Source: Micromonospora sp. MP36
Lineage (GTDB): Bacteria > Actinomycetota > Actinomycetes > Mycobacteriales > Micromonosporaceae
NCBI RefSeq assembly: GCF_008119785.1
Contig: NZ_VSFA01000038.1
Span: 1 to 64,000, forward strand
Direction: 5' to 3'
Length of the DNA stretch: 64,000 nucleotides
Shown here: positions 38,407 through 46,507 of the stretch, piece by piece
Numbering within the stretch: position 1 is the stretch's first letter
Layout: each line of letters starts with the position of its first letter
Notes under the pieces: model-generated
Told to the model about the DNA's origin: nothing
The model's input: the letters and a program-made list of their open reading frames with translations, nothing else
Database searches by the model: none
Made by a program: the position numbers and the translations under genes

Positions 38407-39690
38407 TCAGGCGCGGCGGCGGCCGACCCGGCGGGACCGGCCCCGGCGGGCGACCAGCGCGGCCACCACACCGCCGACGGCCAGGGCGAGGACGCCGGCG
38501 ACCGGCACGATGACCTGCCAGTCACCGTCGGCCATCCGCGCCAGCGCGTTACCGGCCGGCCCTCGCCAGGGCGCCGGCGTGACCGTGGGCGACGGGGCCG
38601 GGGAGCCGCTCGGGGCCGCCTCCGCCTCGGCCAGCTCGCCGGGCTCGACCAGCCGGCCGACCGACGCGTCCCGGGGCTGGGCGAATCCCCAGTCGAGCAG
38701 CTGGGCCCCCTGCTGCCAGCCGCGTACCGGGCGGGCCTCGGCGCCGAGCAGGGTGACCACGAGCCGCCGGCCGCCGCGCTCGGCGGCGCCCACGTAGCTG
38801 TGCCGGGCCAGCTCGGTGAAGCCGGTCTTGCCGCCGAGGGCGCCCGGGTAGCGGTAGATGAGCTGGTTCTCGTTCTGGATCTGGAAGCCGCCCTTCTTCA
38901 GGGCCGGCTGGGCCGGGATCTGGGTGCGCTCGGTGAGCGCGTACCGGCGGAACAGCGGGTTGGCGAAGCAGGCCCGCGCGATGAGCGCCAGGTCGTACGC
39001 GCTGGTGAACTGTCCCTTGCCGTCCAGCCCGGACGGGGTGACGGCGTGCGTCTGCCGGGCACCGAGCCGGTGCGCCTCCTCGTTCATCGCGCGCACCCCG
39101 CCCGGTACGCCGTCCGCGCCACCGCCGAGCCGGGCCAGCACATTGGCGGCCTCGTTGCCGGAGTTGAGCAGCAACCCGAGCCACACCGTCTCGACGGGGT
39201 ACTTCCCGCCGACGAGCAGGCCGACGGCGGAACTGCCCGGCTCGATCTTCAGGTCGTCCCGGGTCACGGTGACCACCTGCTTCGGGTCGAGCTTCGGCAG
39301 CATGGTGGCCGCGAGCAGCAGCTTCTGGGTGCTGGCCGGGGTGCCGTACTCGTGCGGCCCGCAGGCGCCCAGCACCGCGCCGGTGTCCAGGTCGGCGACC
39401 AGCCAGGAGGTGGCGGTGACCGCCGGCGGCGCGGGTGCCCCGTCGGGCACGACCAACCCGGGCGTGTCCAGCCGCTCACCACCCACCACCCGGTCCGCCG
39501 GCACGTTCGGCGGGGGCACCGGTCGGGGCGGGCGGGACGCCTTCGGGGCCGGCGCCTTCGGGCAGGGCACGGGTGCCGGGGCTGCGCCCTGTCTCGTCGG
39601 CGCGGCGTGCGCGGCCGGCGCGGCGGGGACGGCCGTCCCGGTGCCCAGGAGGGCGGCGGCGGTGCAGGCGGCCAGGGCCCGAGCTCTCAT
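38407..39690 (-). CDS. D-alanyl-D-alanine carboxypeptidase (S11 penicillin-binding protein)
   Basis: The 427-residue protein has a signal peptide (about 1-28), a Pro-rich stretch, and the S11 motifs: STQK (Ser120, Lys123), SGN in LLNSGNEAANV, and GKTG in ALGGKTGFT. A C-terminal helix (VIVPVAGVLALAVGGVVAALV) with a basic tail anchors it to the membrane. It trims the terminal D-Ala from peptidoglycan stem peptides outside the cell. All catalytic residues are present. There is no clear ribosome binding site before ATG 39690. Downstream of the start are Ala-rich residues typical of the signal. Confidence 0.88.
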   Translation of the reverse strand: MRARALAACTAAALLGTGTAVPAAPAAHAAPTRQGAAPAPVPCPKAPAPKASRPPRPVPPPNVPADRVVGGERLDTPGLVVPDGAPAPPAVTATSWLVADLDTGAVLGACGPHEYGTPASTQKLLLAATMLPKLDPKQVVTVTRDDLKIEPGSSAVGLLVGGKYPVETVWLGLLLNSGNEAANVLARLGGGADGVPGGVRAMNEEAHRLGARQTHAVTPSGLDGKGQFTSAYDLALIARACFANPLFRRYALTERTQIPAQPALKKGGFQIQNENQLIYRYPGALGGKTGFTELARHSYVGAAERGGRRLVVTLLGAEARPVRGWQQGAQLLDWGFAQPRDASVGRLVEPGELAEAEAAPSGSPAPSPTVTPAPWRGPAGNALARMADGDWQVIVPVAGVLALAVGGVVAALVARRGRSRRVGRRRA

Positions 39691-39858
39691 GACCAGGGAG
39701 ACTAACCCGCAAGATCGCGTCGCGGTGACACCCGGCCGGGTCCGCCACGCCGCGTCCAGCCGCCGGTCGCGCGGGGTAACCGGCCAAGCCCGCCCCGGGC
39801 GCGGGACAGCTCACCGCCCGCCACCTGCGCGCCTACGTGAACCGTTGACCGCGCCGGC

Positions 39859-40278
39859 TCAGGGCAGCCGGCGCAGCCACCACCGCTGCCACGGGGTCTC
39901 GACCGCGCGCGGGTGGTGGTGTGCGCGTACCCACGCCACCGCCTGCTCGGGGGCGAGCCCGTCGAGGACGGCGAGCGCGGCCAGCGCGGTGCCGGTGCGG
40001 CCGACCCCGCCCCGGCAGGCGACCTCCACCCGCTCCCCCGCGTACGCCCGGCGCCATGCCTCCCGCAGCGCCTCCCGCGCGTCGGCGGAGTCGAGCGGCA
40101 CCCAGAAGTCGGGCCAGCGGACCCACCGGTGCGGCCAGGGCGGGGTCGGGCCGGCGGCCAGCAGCACGGCGAAGTCGGCCGGCGAGGCCGGCGCGCCGAT
40201 CCGGCGGCCGCGTACGGTGGCGCCGCCGGGCAGCACGACCAGCCCGGCGCGATCGGTCCAGTGCTCGCCCGCGTCCAT
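39859..40278 (-). CDS. protein-tyrosine/dual-specificity phosphatase family protein
   Basis: The 139-residue protein has the CX5R loop VACRGGVGRTGTA: nucleophile Cys88 and Arg94. The usual His before Cys is Ala. A likely general acid Asp lies in WPDFWVPLD. ATG 40278 (MDAGEHW) was chosen as the start; upstream codons in the frame are intergenic. It would act on phospho-Tyr/Ser/Thr proteins in the cytoplasm. With the BY-kinase and low-molecular-weight phosphatase nearby it adds a second tyrosine phosphatase to this envelope region. Confidence 0.72.
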   Translation of the reverse strand: MDAGEHWTDRAGLVVLPGGATVRGRRIGAPASPADFAVLLAAGPTPPWPHRWVRWPDFWVPLDSADAREALREAWRRAYAGERVEVACRGGVGRTGTALAALAVLDGLAPEQAVAWVRAHHHPRAVETPWQRWWLRRLP

Positions 40279-40334
40279 CCGGTCATTGTGCCGGTTGCCG
40301 CCCGGCACCGGCGGCCGCCGGGCCCCGTGCACGA

Positions 40335-40367
40335 GGGTGCCCGCCGGACGTGGTCCGGCGGGCACCC
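40335..40367 (-). terminator. strong hairpin terminator after LPxTG gene
   Basis: GGGTGCCCGCCGGAC (40335-40349) and GTCCGGCGGGCACCC (40353-40367) form a perfect 15-bp stem with a 3-nt loop. It lies 34 bases after the stop of the minus-strand gene at 40401. Confidence 0.7.
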
Positions 40368-40400
40368 CTCGCGGTCCGGGTCCTGCCCGGCGCGCCTCGG

Positions 40401-41030
40401 TCAGCGCGAGCCCATCCCGAAGCGGCCGCGACGACGCCAGGCCAGGGAGAGCAGCAGCAGGACGACACCCGCGCCGGCGAGGCCGCCGCCGAGCTTCATC
40501 GGAGTGCTGACGCTGGAACCGGTCACCGGCAGGTTGCCGCCACCGTGCGGCGGCCCGGTCGGCCGCGGCGGGAGCACGATGCCGGTGGCGGTGGCGGTCC
40601 GGCCGGAGGCACCCGTGGCGGTGAAGGTGTACCGCCCCGGCCGGGTCGGCCGGTAGGTGACCGTGAAGTTGCCGTCGCCGTCGGCGGTCACGTCGAAGTC
40701 CACCGGCGCCGGCTGCGGCTGCGCCTGCGCGTAGGACACGTTTGCCATCGCCACGGTGGTGCCGTCGCTGCGCCGGGCCGCGCCCTGGGCGGGAGCGGCG
40801 GCCGGCACCCCCGAGATGGAGACGTGGATCGCCACCCGCTCGCCGTCGGCGAAGCCCCGGCCCCGGAGGGTGAAGGTCTCGCCGAGTCTGATGGTGGTGG
40901 GGCCGACCGTCAGCGCGGCGACGGGCGGCGGGTAGACCGGTGGCTGCGGCTGCGCCGCCCCGGCCGCGGTCGGCGCGGCCGCCACGGCCACGCCGACCGT
41001 GAGCGCCATGATGATGCGGGATAGCCGCAT
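40401..41030 (-). CDS. LPxTG-type cell-wall-anchored Ig-like protein
   Basis: The 209-residue protein has a signal peptide (about 1-25), a beta-sandwich domain (PTTIRLGETFTLRGRGFADG, NFTVTYRPTRPGRYTFTAT), then LPVTGS, a hydrophobic helix (LGGGLAGAGVVLLLLSLA) and a basic tail RRRGRF. The LPxTG sorting signal means a sortase should link it to peptidoglycan. GGAGGG precedes ATG 41030 by six bases. Only 15 bases separate it from the DUF4012 gene upstream, so they are probably one unit. Role: small surface protein, unknown ligand. Confidence 0.82.
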   Translation of the reverse strand: MRLSRIIMALTVGVAVAAAPTAAGAAQPQPPVYPPPVAALTVGPTTIRLGETFTLRGRGFADGERVAIHVSISGVPAAAPAQGAARRSDGTTVAMANVSYAQAQPQPAPVDFDVTADGDGNFTVTYRPTRPGRYTFTATGASGRTATATGIVLPPRPTGPPHGGGNLPVTGSSVSTPMKLGGGLAGAGVVLLLLSLAWRRRGRFGMGSR

Positions 41031-41045
41031 GTGGATTCCCTCCTA

Positions 41046-42827
41046 CTACTGGTCACAGCTTGGTGCGGTTGCAACTTGGGTGGTCCATGGGGTGACGGTG
41101 GGCGTGAGTACCAGCTCGGCCCTGCCGGCGCCGGTCTGCCCGGTGAGCAGCGTGACGTCGAGCGTCCGGGTCCGGCCCGGCTTGACCTCGACGTTGGCCA
41201 CGGTGACCTGGCGGCGGCGGTCGGTACCGCTGCCCATCGCGGTGTCCCGCCCGTCGAGCCGGCCGCCGAGGACCGCCCCGCCGGTCGGGCTGTAGACCGA
41301 CACGAAGGTGCGGGCCGTGTACGGGTCGCCGGCGAGGGCGGCGCCGGTGACCGACTTGTCCAGGCCCGACCGCGGCGCGGTGGAGTGCACCGTGACGCGC
41401 AGCCGGAGCTCTCGGCGCCCGTCGGGCTGGCAGTCGCCGACCGTCAGGTTTGCCGAGAACCGCAGGTAATAGCCGAGCTTCGCGCCGCTGCCGTCGTTGA
41501 GAAAGACGCCGACCGTGGGCACGGTGTCCTGCTCGGGGAGCCGCCCGGTCAACGGGCTGTCGCCCAGGACGCGCTGCTCCTCGGGATGAACACTCCAGAA
41601 TAATATCCGGCGTTCAGTAATAGAACGGGCGAAAACGGTCAAAACTTCCCGCGGGTTGACCGTCTTGGTGAAGAGCGAGTCGAACACGGCCGAGGCCGCC
41701 TGCGCGTAATAGGCGTCCTGGGCCTTGACGTCCAGGTCCCGGTAGGAGTCGCTCAGCAGCGTCCGGACCACCGTCTTCGCCGCCAGGGACGGGCGGCCGG
41801 GCACGGCCACCGGCCCGATGACGCCGAGCAGGTACGACAGCACCACCGGATCCACCGCCAGCACTCCGTCCACCGTCGTCCCGGTGCGCCGACGGACCAT
41901 CTCGCGGTAGAGCGCCGCCGCGGTCGGGAAGTCGGGACTGAGGTTGACGTCCGCCGGAAAGGTCCCCGGCAGGTCGTTCCAGAGCCGGCGCATCTCCGCA
42001 TCCACCCGCAACGGCGGGTCGAAGTACTGCATGCTGGCGGACGCGCCCTGCCCGGTCATCCGGATCTTGCCGCCGTCGGCGCTGATCACCGCGTACGCGC
42101 CGAACATGCCGCCGGTGGCCCGCAACTCCGCCGGATTCTGTGACACCAGCAGGTAGCGACGGGGACCGTCGGCGCCGAGCAGCGGCGGCAGCAGCCGGGC
42201 GCCCTGGTCCGCGGCGGCGGTCAGGCCGGCGAGCCGGTCGAGTTCGCCACGCAGCCCGGTCAACGCGTCGCGCACCTGCCCGACGAGGTCGCCCGTCGGC
42301 ACCGCTCGCAGCCGCTCGTTCGTCTCCCGGACCGCTCGATCCGCCGCGGACACCTCCCCGGAGACGGTGCGCAGCCGGCCCAGGTCGAGTCGCCCTTCCT
42401 TGGGTACCAGCGAGGCGAGGTCGATCCGGAGCAGGGTCGGGAAGGCGAGTCGCGCGAGGTCGTCCACCGCCACCGCGATCCGGCGCACGGCGGCAAGGTT
42501 GTTCCCGGCGTACGGCGTCTGCTGGCCGAGCCACCAGCCCGGGTCACCCGTGGCGCTCCGGGCGGCGGCGGCCTGCTCCTGGAGCGCGGCGAGGGTCCGC
42601 TGGGCCCGGCCGGCGTCGCCGCCCACCACCTGGGAGCTGAGCTCCTTGGCCAGCCCCGCCGCGTTGAGCAGGTGGGCGCGGGCCTGCCAACCCCGGAAGC
42701 CGACCCAGCCACCGGCCGTCAACACCAGCGAGACGACCACCAGCCCGATGAGCAGGACGCGCCGGACCCGGGCCCGGTTCCGCCGGCGAGACCTTCGCCG
42801 GCGACGCGACACACCGCTCTCCGCCAC
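41046..42827 (-). CDS. DUF4012 domain membrane protein
   Basis: The 593-residue protein begins at GTG 42827, five bases after GGAGGA; the longer frame to 42881 lacks a binding site. A very basic cytoplasmic tail (RRRRRSRRRNRARVRR) precedes one transmembrane helix (VLLIGLVVVSLVLTAGG). The large extracytoplasmic region is the DUF4012 domain (RRYLLVSQNPAELRATGGMF, GKIRMTGQG). DUF4012 proteins are commonly found beside exopolysaccharide genes, as here, but their reaction is unknown. A role in surface-polymer assembly is likely by context. A T-rich promoter stretch lies at 42850-42900. Confidence 0.78.
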   Translation of the reverse strand: MAESGVSRRRRRSRRRNRARVRRVLLIGLVVVSLVLTAGGWVGFRGWQARAHLLNAAGLAKELSSQVVGGDAGRAQRTLAALQEQAAAARSATGDPGWWLGQQTPYAGNNLAAVRRIAVAVDDLARLAFPTLLRIDLASLVPKEGRLDLGRLRTVSGEVSAADRAVRETNERLRAVPTGDLVGQVRDALTGLRGELDRLAGLTAAADQGARLLPPLLGADGPRRYLLVSQNPAELRATGGMFGAYAVISADGGKIRMTGQGASASMQYFDPPLRVDAEMRRLWNDLPGTFPADVNLSPDFPTAAALYREMVRRRTGTTVDGVLAVDPVVLSYLLGVIGPVAVPGRPSLAAKTVVRTLLSDSYRDLDVKAQDAYYAQAASAVFDSLFTKTVNPREVLTVFARSITERRILFWSVHPEEQRVLGDSPLTGRLPEQDTVPTVGVFLNDGSGAKLGYYLRFSANLTVGDCQPDGRRELRLRVTVHSTAPRSGLDKSVTGAALAGDPYTARTFVSVYSPTGGAVLGGRLDGRDTAMGSGTDRRRQVTVANVEVKPGRTRTLDVTLLTGQTGAGRAELVLTPTVTPWTTQVATAPSCDQ

Positions 42828-42953
42828 GCCATTCCTCCAGGCCGAACCGGACAGACTTGTCGATAGATCGCTTTCTACCACAAAGGGAAACTCGATCAGG
42901 GCGTTATCAGGCGCTTTGCTGCGGCGCGTCCTGCTTTGCGATAGCGGCTCGCC

Positions 42954-44180
42954 CTAGCGGCGTACGCGCGCCGACACCGAGACGTCGTGGAGCATCTGCT
43001 CGATCCGGTCGACGCCGGCCCGCAACGACATCTCCCGCAGGTAGGCGTCCCGCCCCCGGCGGCCCATGTCCACCCGCGCGGTCGGCGGGATCGTCGACGC
43101 CAGCCAGAACCGGTCCGCCAGCGCGGCCCAGTCCTCCGGCGGGCAGGACAACCCGGCCCGGGCCCGCTCCACGAGCGCCACCGTGTCGCCGCCGGCGGAG
43201 GCCACCACCGGCGACGCGCAGGAGAGGGCGGCCTGGAGCTTGCCCGGCACCATCCCGTGCAGCTCGGGCAGGTCGCGCAGCATGACGAGCTGGTAGTCGG
43301 CCGCCGCGTACAGCGCCGGCATGTCCAAGGGCGAGCGTCGTTCCACGAAGCGCACGTTGTCCGCCCGCAGCTCGGCGGCGAGCCCCCGCACCCGCCGCTC
43401 CTCCGCTCCGGAGCCGACCAGGACCAGATCCATCCGGTCGCCCAGCGCGGCCGCCGCGCGCACCGCGGTTTCCAGGCCCTGCCGTACGCCGATCGTCCCC
43501 GCGTGCATCACCACGCACCGGCCGTCGCGGCGGATCAGCTGCCGGGCGGCCGCGCTGGGCTCGGTCGGCCGGAAGACCCGTTCGTCGGTCCAGTTGAGCA
43601 CCACCCCCACCCGGTCCGGGTCGGCACCGCCGGCGACGACCAGGTCCCGCATGGACGGCGCGGTGACGGCGATGCCGCCGGCCTCCTGGTAGATCCGGCG
43701 CAGGGTGGCCCCGAGCCGCCCGGACCACCGGCGGCCCTCGTCCGGCTGGGACGGTTCGTCCTCCGGCCAGACGTCCTGCACATGCAGCACGGTCGGTACC
43801 CGACCGAGCAGCCGCACCAGGGCGGCGGCGGCGAAGGTGACCGCCGGCAGTTGGAAGACGTACAGGGCGTCGACGTCACCGAGGTAGCGGCGGCCGGTCA
43901 GCGCCACGCTGCCGGCGAACGAGAGCCAGCTGGCCATTCGCGCCCTGGCCGATCCGTCGCCGCCGGTGTACCGGGGCACCCGGCGGACGGTCAGCCGCTC
44001 GCTGTGCGTCTGGTGCCGCCACCGCTGCCGCCAGCCGGGATAGACGTGGCCACCCGGGTAGTCCGGGAAGCCGGTGAGCACGCGCACCTCGTGACCCCGG
44101 GCGGCCAGTTCCTCGGCGAGGCTGCCCGGGATGAACGCCGGCTCCGGCGGGAAGTGGTACGACAGGATGCCGATCTTCAT
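42954..44180 (-). CDS. GT4-family glycosyltransferase
   Basis: The 408-residue enzyme has the GT-B fold. The N-terminal acceptor domain starts with ILSYHFPPEPAFIPGSLAEE and HEVRVLTGFPDYPGG, like WbuB-type transferases. The C-terminal donor domain has CVVMHAGTIGVRQGLE, FVERRSPLDMPALYAAADY and an acidic ExxxxxxxG-like region (SCASPVVASAGGDTVALVE). It adds a sugar from a nucleotide donor to a lipid-linked surface polysaccharide in the cytoplasm. ATG 44180 follows GGGGAG. The context (phosphatase, BY-kinase, CapD) supports a capsule or exopolysaccharide role. Confidence 0.83.
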   Translation of the reverse strand: MKIGILSYHFPPEPAFIPGSLAEELAARGHEVRVLTGFPDYPGGHVYPGWRQRWRHQTHSERLTVRRVPRYTGGDGSARARMASWLSFAGSVALTGRRYLGDVDALYVFQLPAVTFAAAALVRLLGRVPTVLHVQDVWPEDEPSQPDEGRRWSGRLGATLRRIYQEAGGIAVTAPSMRDLVVAGGADPDRVGVVLNWTDERVFRPTEPSAAARQLIRRDGRCVVMHAGTIGVRQGLETAVRAAAALGDRMDLVLVGSGAEERRVRGLAAELRADNVRFVERRSPLDMPALYAAADYQLVMLRDLPELHGMVPGKLQAALSCASPVVASAGGDTVALVERARAGLSCPPEDWAALADRFWLASTIPPTARVDMGRRGRDAYLREMSLRAGVDRIEQMLHDVSVSARVRR

Positions 44181-44324
44181 GGCTGTGCTCCCCGTGCGTT
44201 ATCGCCCCACCCGACCAGGCGCACCCCATACCATGCACGCATCCCCTCTGCGTCCGGCCGCGACCGCCCGAACCCTGCCGTCGCGGCGATCCGCCGCGCG
44301 ACCGTGCCGACGAGAGGGGTGCCG

Positions 44325-44879
44325 ATGGTCGACCGGGTGCTGTTCGTGTGCCACGCCAACATGTGCCGGTCCCCGATGGCCGAGTTCCTCGCCCGGCGGC
44401 TGCTCCGCGATGTCCCGGTCACCGTGGCCAGCGCGGGCATCGACGCGGTCGACGGGGCGCCCATGCATCCGTACGCCGTCGCGGTCGCGGCCGGGACCGG
44501 CGCGGATCCGGCGGCGTTCCGCGCCCGGCGGTTGCGCCCGGAGCATCTGACCGGGGCCACCCTGGTGCTGGCCGCCACCCGCCGCCAGCGTTCCGTCTGC
44601 ACGGCGCTGGCCCCGGCCGCGCTGCACCGGACCTTCACGCTGCGCCAGTTCGCCCGGCTGGCCGCCGCGGCCGAGGTCCCCGCCACGCGCGGCGGATCCA
44701 CGATCCGTGCGGCGGTGGCGGCGGCCGCCCGCGCCCGGGGGCGGCTGCAGCCCGCCACCCCCGACGCGGACGACCTGCGCGACCCGATCGGCGGCTCGCC
44801 CGTCGACTTCCGGCGCTGCGCCGAGGAGATCGAGCGGTCGATCCGACCCGTGCTGGCACTCATCCGGACAGCCGGGTGA
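44325..44879 (+). CDS. low-molecular-weight protein-tyrosine phosphatase
   Basis: The 184-residue protein has the LMW-PTP signature CHANMCRSP: Cys9 and Arg15. A C-terminal DPIGGSPVDF supplies the general-acid Asp region (DP). ATG 44325 follows GAGAGGGG; upstream codons of the open frame are the shadow of the glycosyltransferase gene. It would dephosphorylate the C-terminal tyrosines of the neighbouring BY-kinase, as Wzb does for Wzc. Its 3' end overlaps that kinase gene by 20 bp on the opposite strand. Confidence 0.87.
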   Translation: MVDRVLFVCHANMCRSPMAEFLARRLLRDVPVTVASAGIDAVDGAPMHPYAVAVAAGTGADPAAFRARRLRPEHLTGATLVLAATRRQRSVCTALAPAALHRTFTLRQFARLAAAAEVPATRGGSTIRAAVAAAARARGRLQPATPDADDLRDPIGGSPVDFRRCAEEIERSIRPVLALIRTAG

Positions 44880-46320
44880 GTTCCTGGGTACGGTCCGCCG
44901 GCGGCGGCGCCCCGTGCGCGCCGCGCCGGGTGACACCCGCCCGGTCGGTGGGCACGGACGGCCCGGCCGGCGGTACGACGACCTTGTACGCCTCGTACTG
45001 GTAGGCGTCCGCCCGGGCCACCTTGGCCATGTTCAGCACACAGCCGAGCAGGCGCACCGACACGGAGTGCAGCGCCCGGGCCGCGGCGGCCACCTGGCTG
45101 CGCGAGGTCCGCCCCTGCTGGGTGACCAGCAACGCACCGTCCGATTGCACGGCCACCACCACGCCGTCGGTGACGGCGAGCAGCGGCGCTGTGTCGATGA
45201 CCACGATGTCGGCCGACTCCCGCAGCGCGACCAGCAGGTCCGCCATCGCCTTCGAGCCGAGCAACTCGCTCGGGTTGGGCGGGGTGGCACCGCTGGGGAG
45301 CACGAGCAGCGACTTGTCGCCCCACCGCTGCACCACGTCGCCCACCTGGACGTCGCCCACCAGCACGTCGGTGAGGCCCACCCCGCCGTCGACCCCGAGG
45401 TAGTCGGCGACCTTGGGCCGGCGCAGGTCGGCGTCGATGAGCAGTACGCGCCAGCCCGCCTCGGCCAACGCGATGGCCGTGTTGCACGCCATGGTGGTCT
45501 TCCCCTCGCCCTGCAGGGCGCTGGTGACCGCGATGACCCGGGCCGGCTCGTGCACGTCCACGAAGCGCAGGTTTGTGCGGAGCTTGCGGACCGCCTCGGC
45601 GCGGGGCGAGTTGGCCGCCTCGCCGACGATCAGCGGGGCCGCCTTGGCGTTGGACTCGAACGGGATCTCGCCGAGCAGTGGGCTGCCGGTCACCCGCTGG
45701 AGCGCGGCCCCGTCCCGCATCCGCACGTCGGCCACGCCCCGCAGCACGGCCAGCCCCGCGCCGAGCAGCAGGCCCAGCAGCCCGCCGATGACCAGGTTGC
45801 GCACCGGCTGCGGCGCGATCGGAGTGGAGGTCACCCGGGGGCCACTCACCACCTCCAGCTTGACCGGCGGTGACTTGCCGTCCGGCGGCGTCTCCACCTT
45901 CTGCACCAGGTCGACGAACCTGGCGGAGAGTGCCTCGGTGGTCTTCAACGCCCGGGTCTGGTCGGTGTCGGTGAAGGTGGCCTTCAGCAACACCGTGCCG
46001 GCCTCGGTGGAGGTGCTGATCCGGCGCTGCACCTGGTCGGCGGTGAGCCCGAGCGGGCTCTCCGCCACCACGCTCTGCGCCAGTCGGTCGCTGGTCAGCA
46101 GGTCGGCGTAGGACTTCACCCGTTGCTGGAGGAAGAGGCCGCCCTGATAGGCGTCGGTGACCCCCTGGCTGGGTGTGGTGACGAAGAAGGTCACCGAGCC
46201 CTGATAGCTGGGCGGCGTCCGGACCGTGATCACGGCGGCCGCCGCCAGGGCGACCATCACGGTGATCAGGACGATCCACCAGTGGCGTCGGACCAGGCGC
46301 AGGTAGCTGAGAACGTCCAT
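44860..46320 (-). CDS. Wzz/BY-kinase chain-length and tyrosine kinase protein
   Basis: The 486-residue protein has an N-terminal Wzz domain with two transmembrane helices (about 17-36 and 175-195) around an extracytoplasmic loop. The C-terminal BY-kinase follows: Walker A in LQGEGKTTMACN, A' in VLLIDADLRRP and Walker B in VVIDTAPLL. The end carries YQYEAYK, a short tyrosine cluster typical of autophosphorylation. It controls polymer length and export of surface polysaccharide. ATG 46320 was preferred over GTG 46323 for spacing to GAGGGGG. Its converging neighbour is the matching phosphatase. Confidence 0.88.
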   Translation of the reverse strand: MDVLSYLRLVRRHWWIVLITVMVALAAAAVITVRTPPSYQGSVTFFVTTPSQGVTDAYQGGLFLQQRVKSYADLLTSDRLAQSVVAESPLGLTADQVQRRISTSTEAGTVLLKATFTDTDQTRALKTTEALSARFVDLVQKVETPPDGKSPPVKLEVVSGPRVTSTPIAPQPVRNLVIGGLLGLLLGAGLAVLRGVADVRMRDGAALQRVTGSPLLGEIPFESNAKAAPLIVGEAANSPRAEAVRKLRTNLRFVDVHEPARVIAVTSALQGEGKTTMACNTAIALAEAGWRVLLIDADLRRPKVADYLGVDGGVGLTDVLVGDVQVGDVVQRWGDKSLLVLPSGATPPNPSELLGSKAMADLLVALRESADIVVIDTAPLLAVTDGVVVAVQSDGALLVTQQGRTSRSQVAAAARALHSVSVRLLGCVLNMAKVARADAYQYEAYKVVVPPAGPSVPTDRAGVTRRGAHGAPPPADRTQELTRLSG

Positions 46321-46504
46321 CACCCTCCCCCTCGCGACACGCCGATCAGCCGATGAAACTGCACGAAAGCCCCCTAAAACACCCAGTAGCCGTGCCAGGA
46401 TCGAAAGCGCCTATACATCACAGTAAGCGACTGGACGAATGTAAACGATTAGAAGCGCACATACGGTCTAAATCCTTCCATTCCCGGTTCGGACGCAGAG
46501 GACA
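46321..46504. promoter_or_regulatory. AT-rich divergent promoter region of polysaccharide genes
   Basis: This gap between the BY-kinase (minus) and CapD-like (plus) genes is much poorer in GC than its surroundings (for example AATGTAAACGATTAGAAG and TCTAAATCC near 46438-46478). It probably holds divergent promoters. No binding site was identified with confidence. Confidence 0.45.
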
Positions 46505-46507
46505 ATG

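Noticed and set aside
35353..39705. 1450-residue plus-strand frame
   Set aside because: It runs antisense through five well-supported minus-strand genes and is rich in Arg, Gln and Gly, as expected of a shadow frame.
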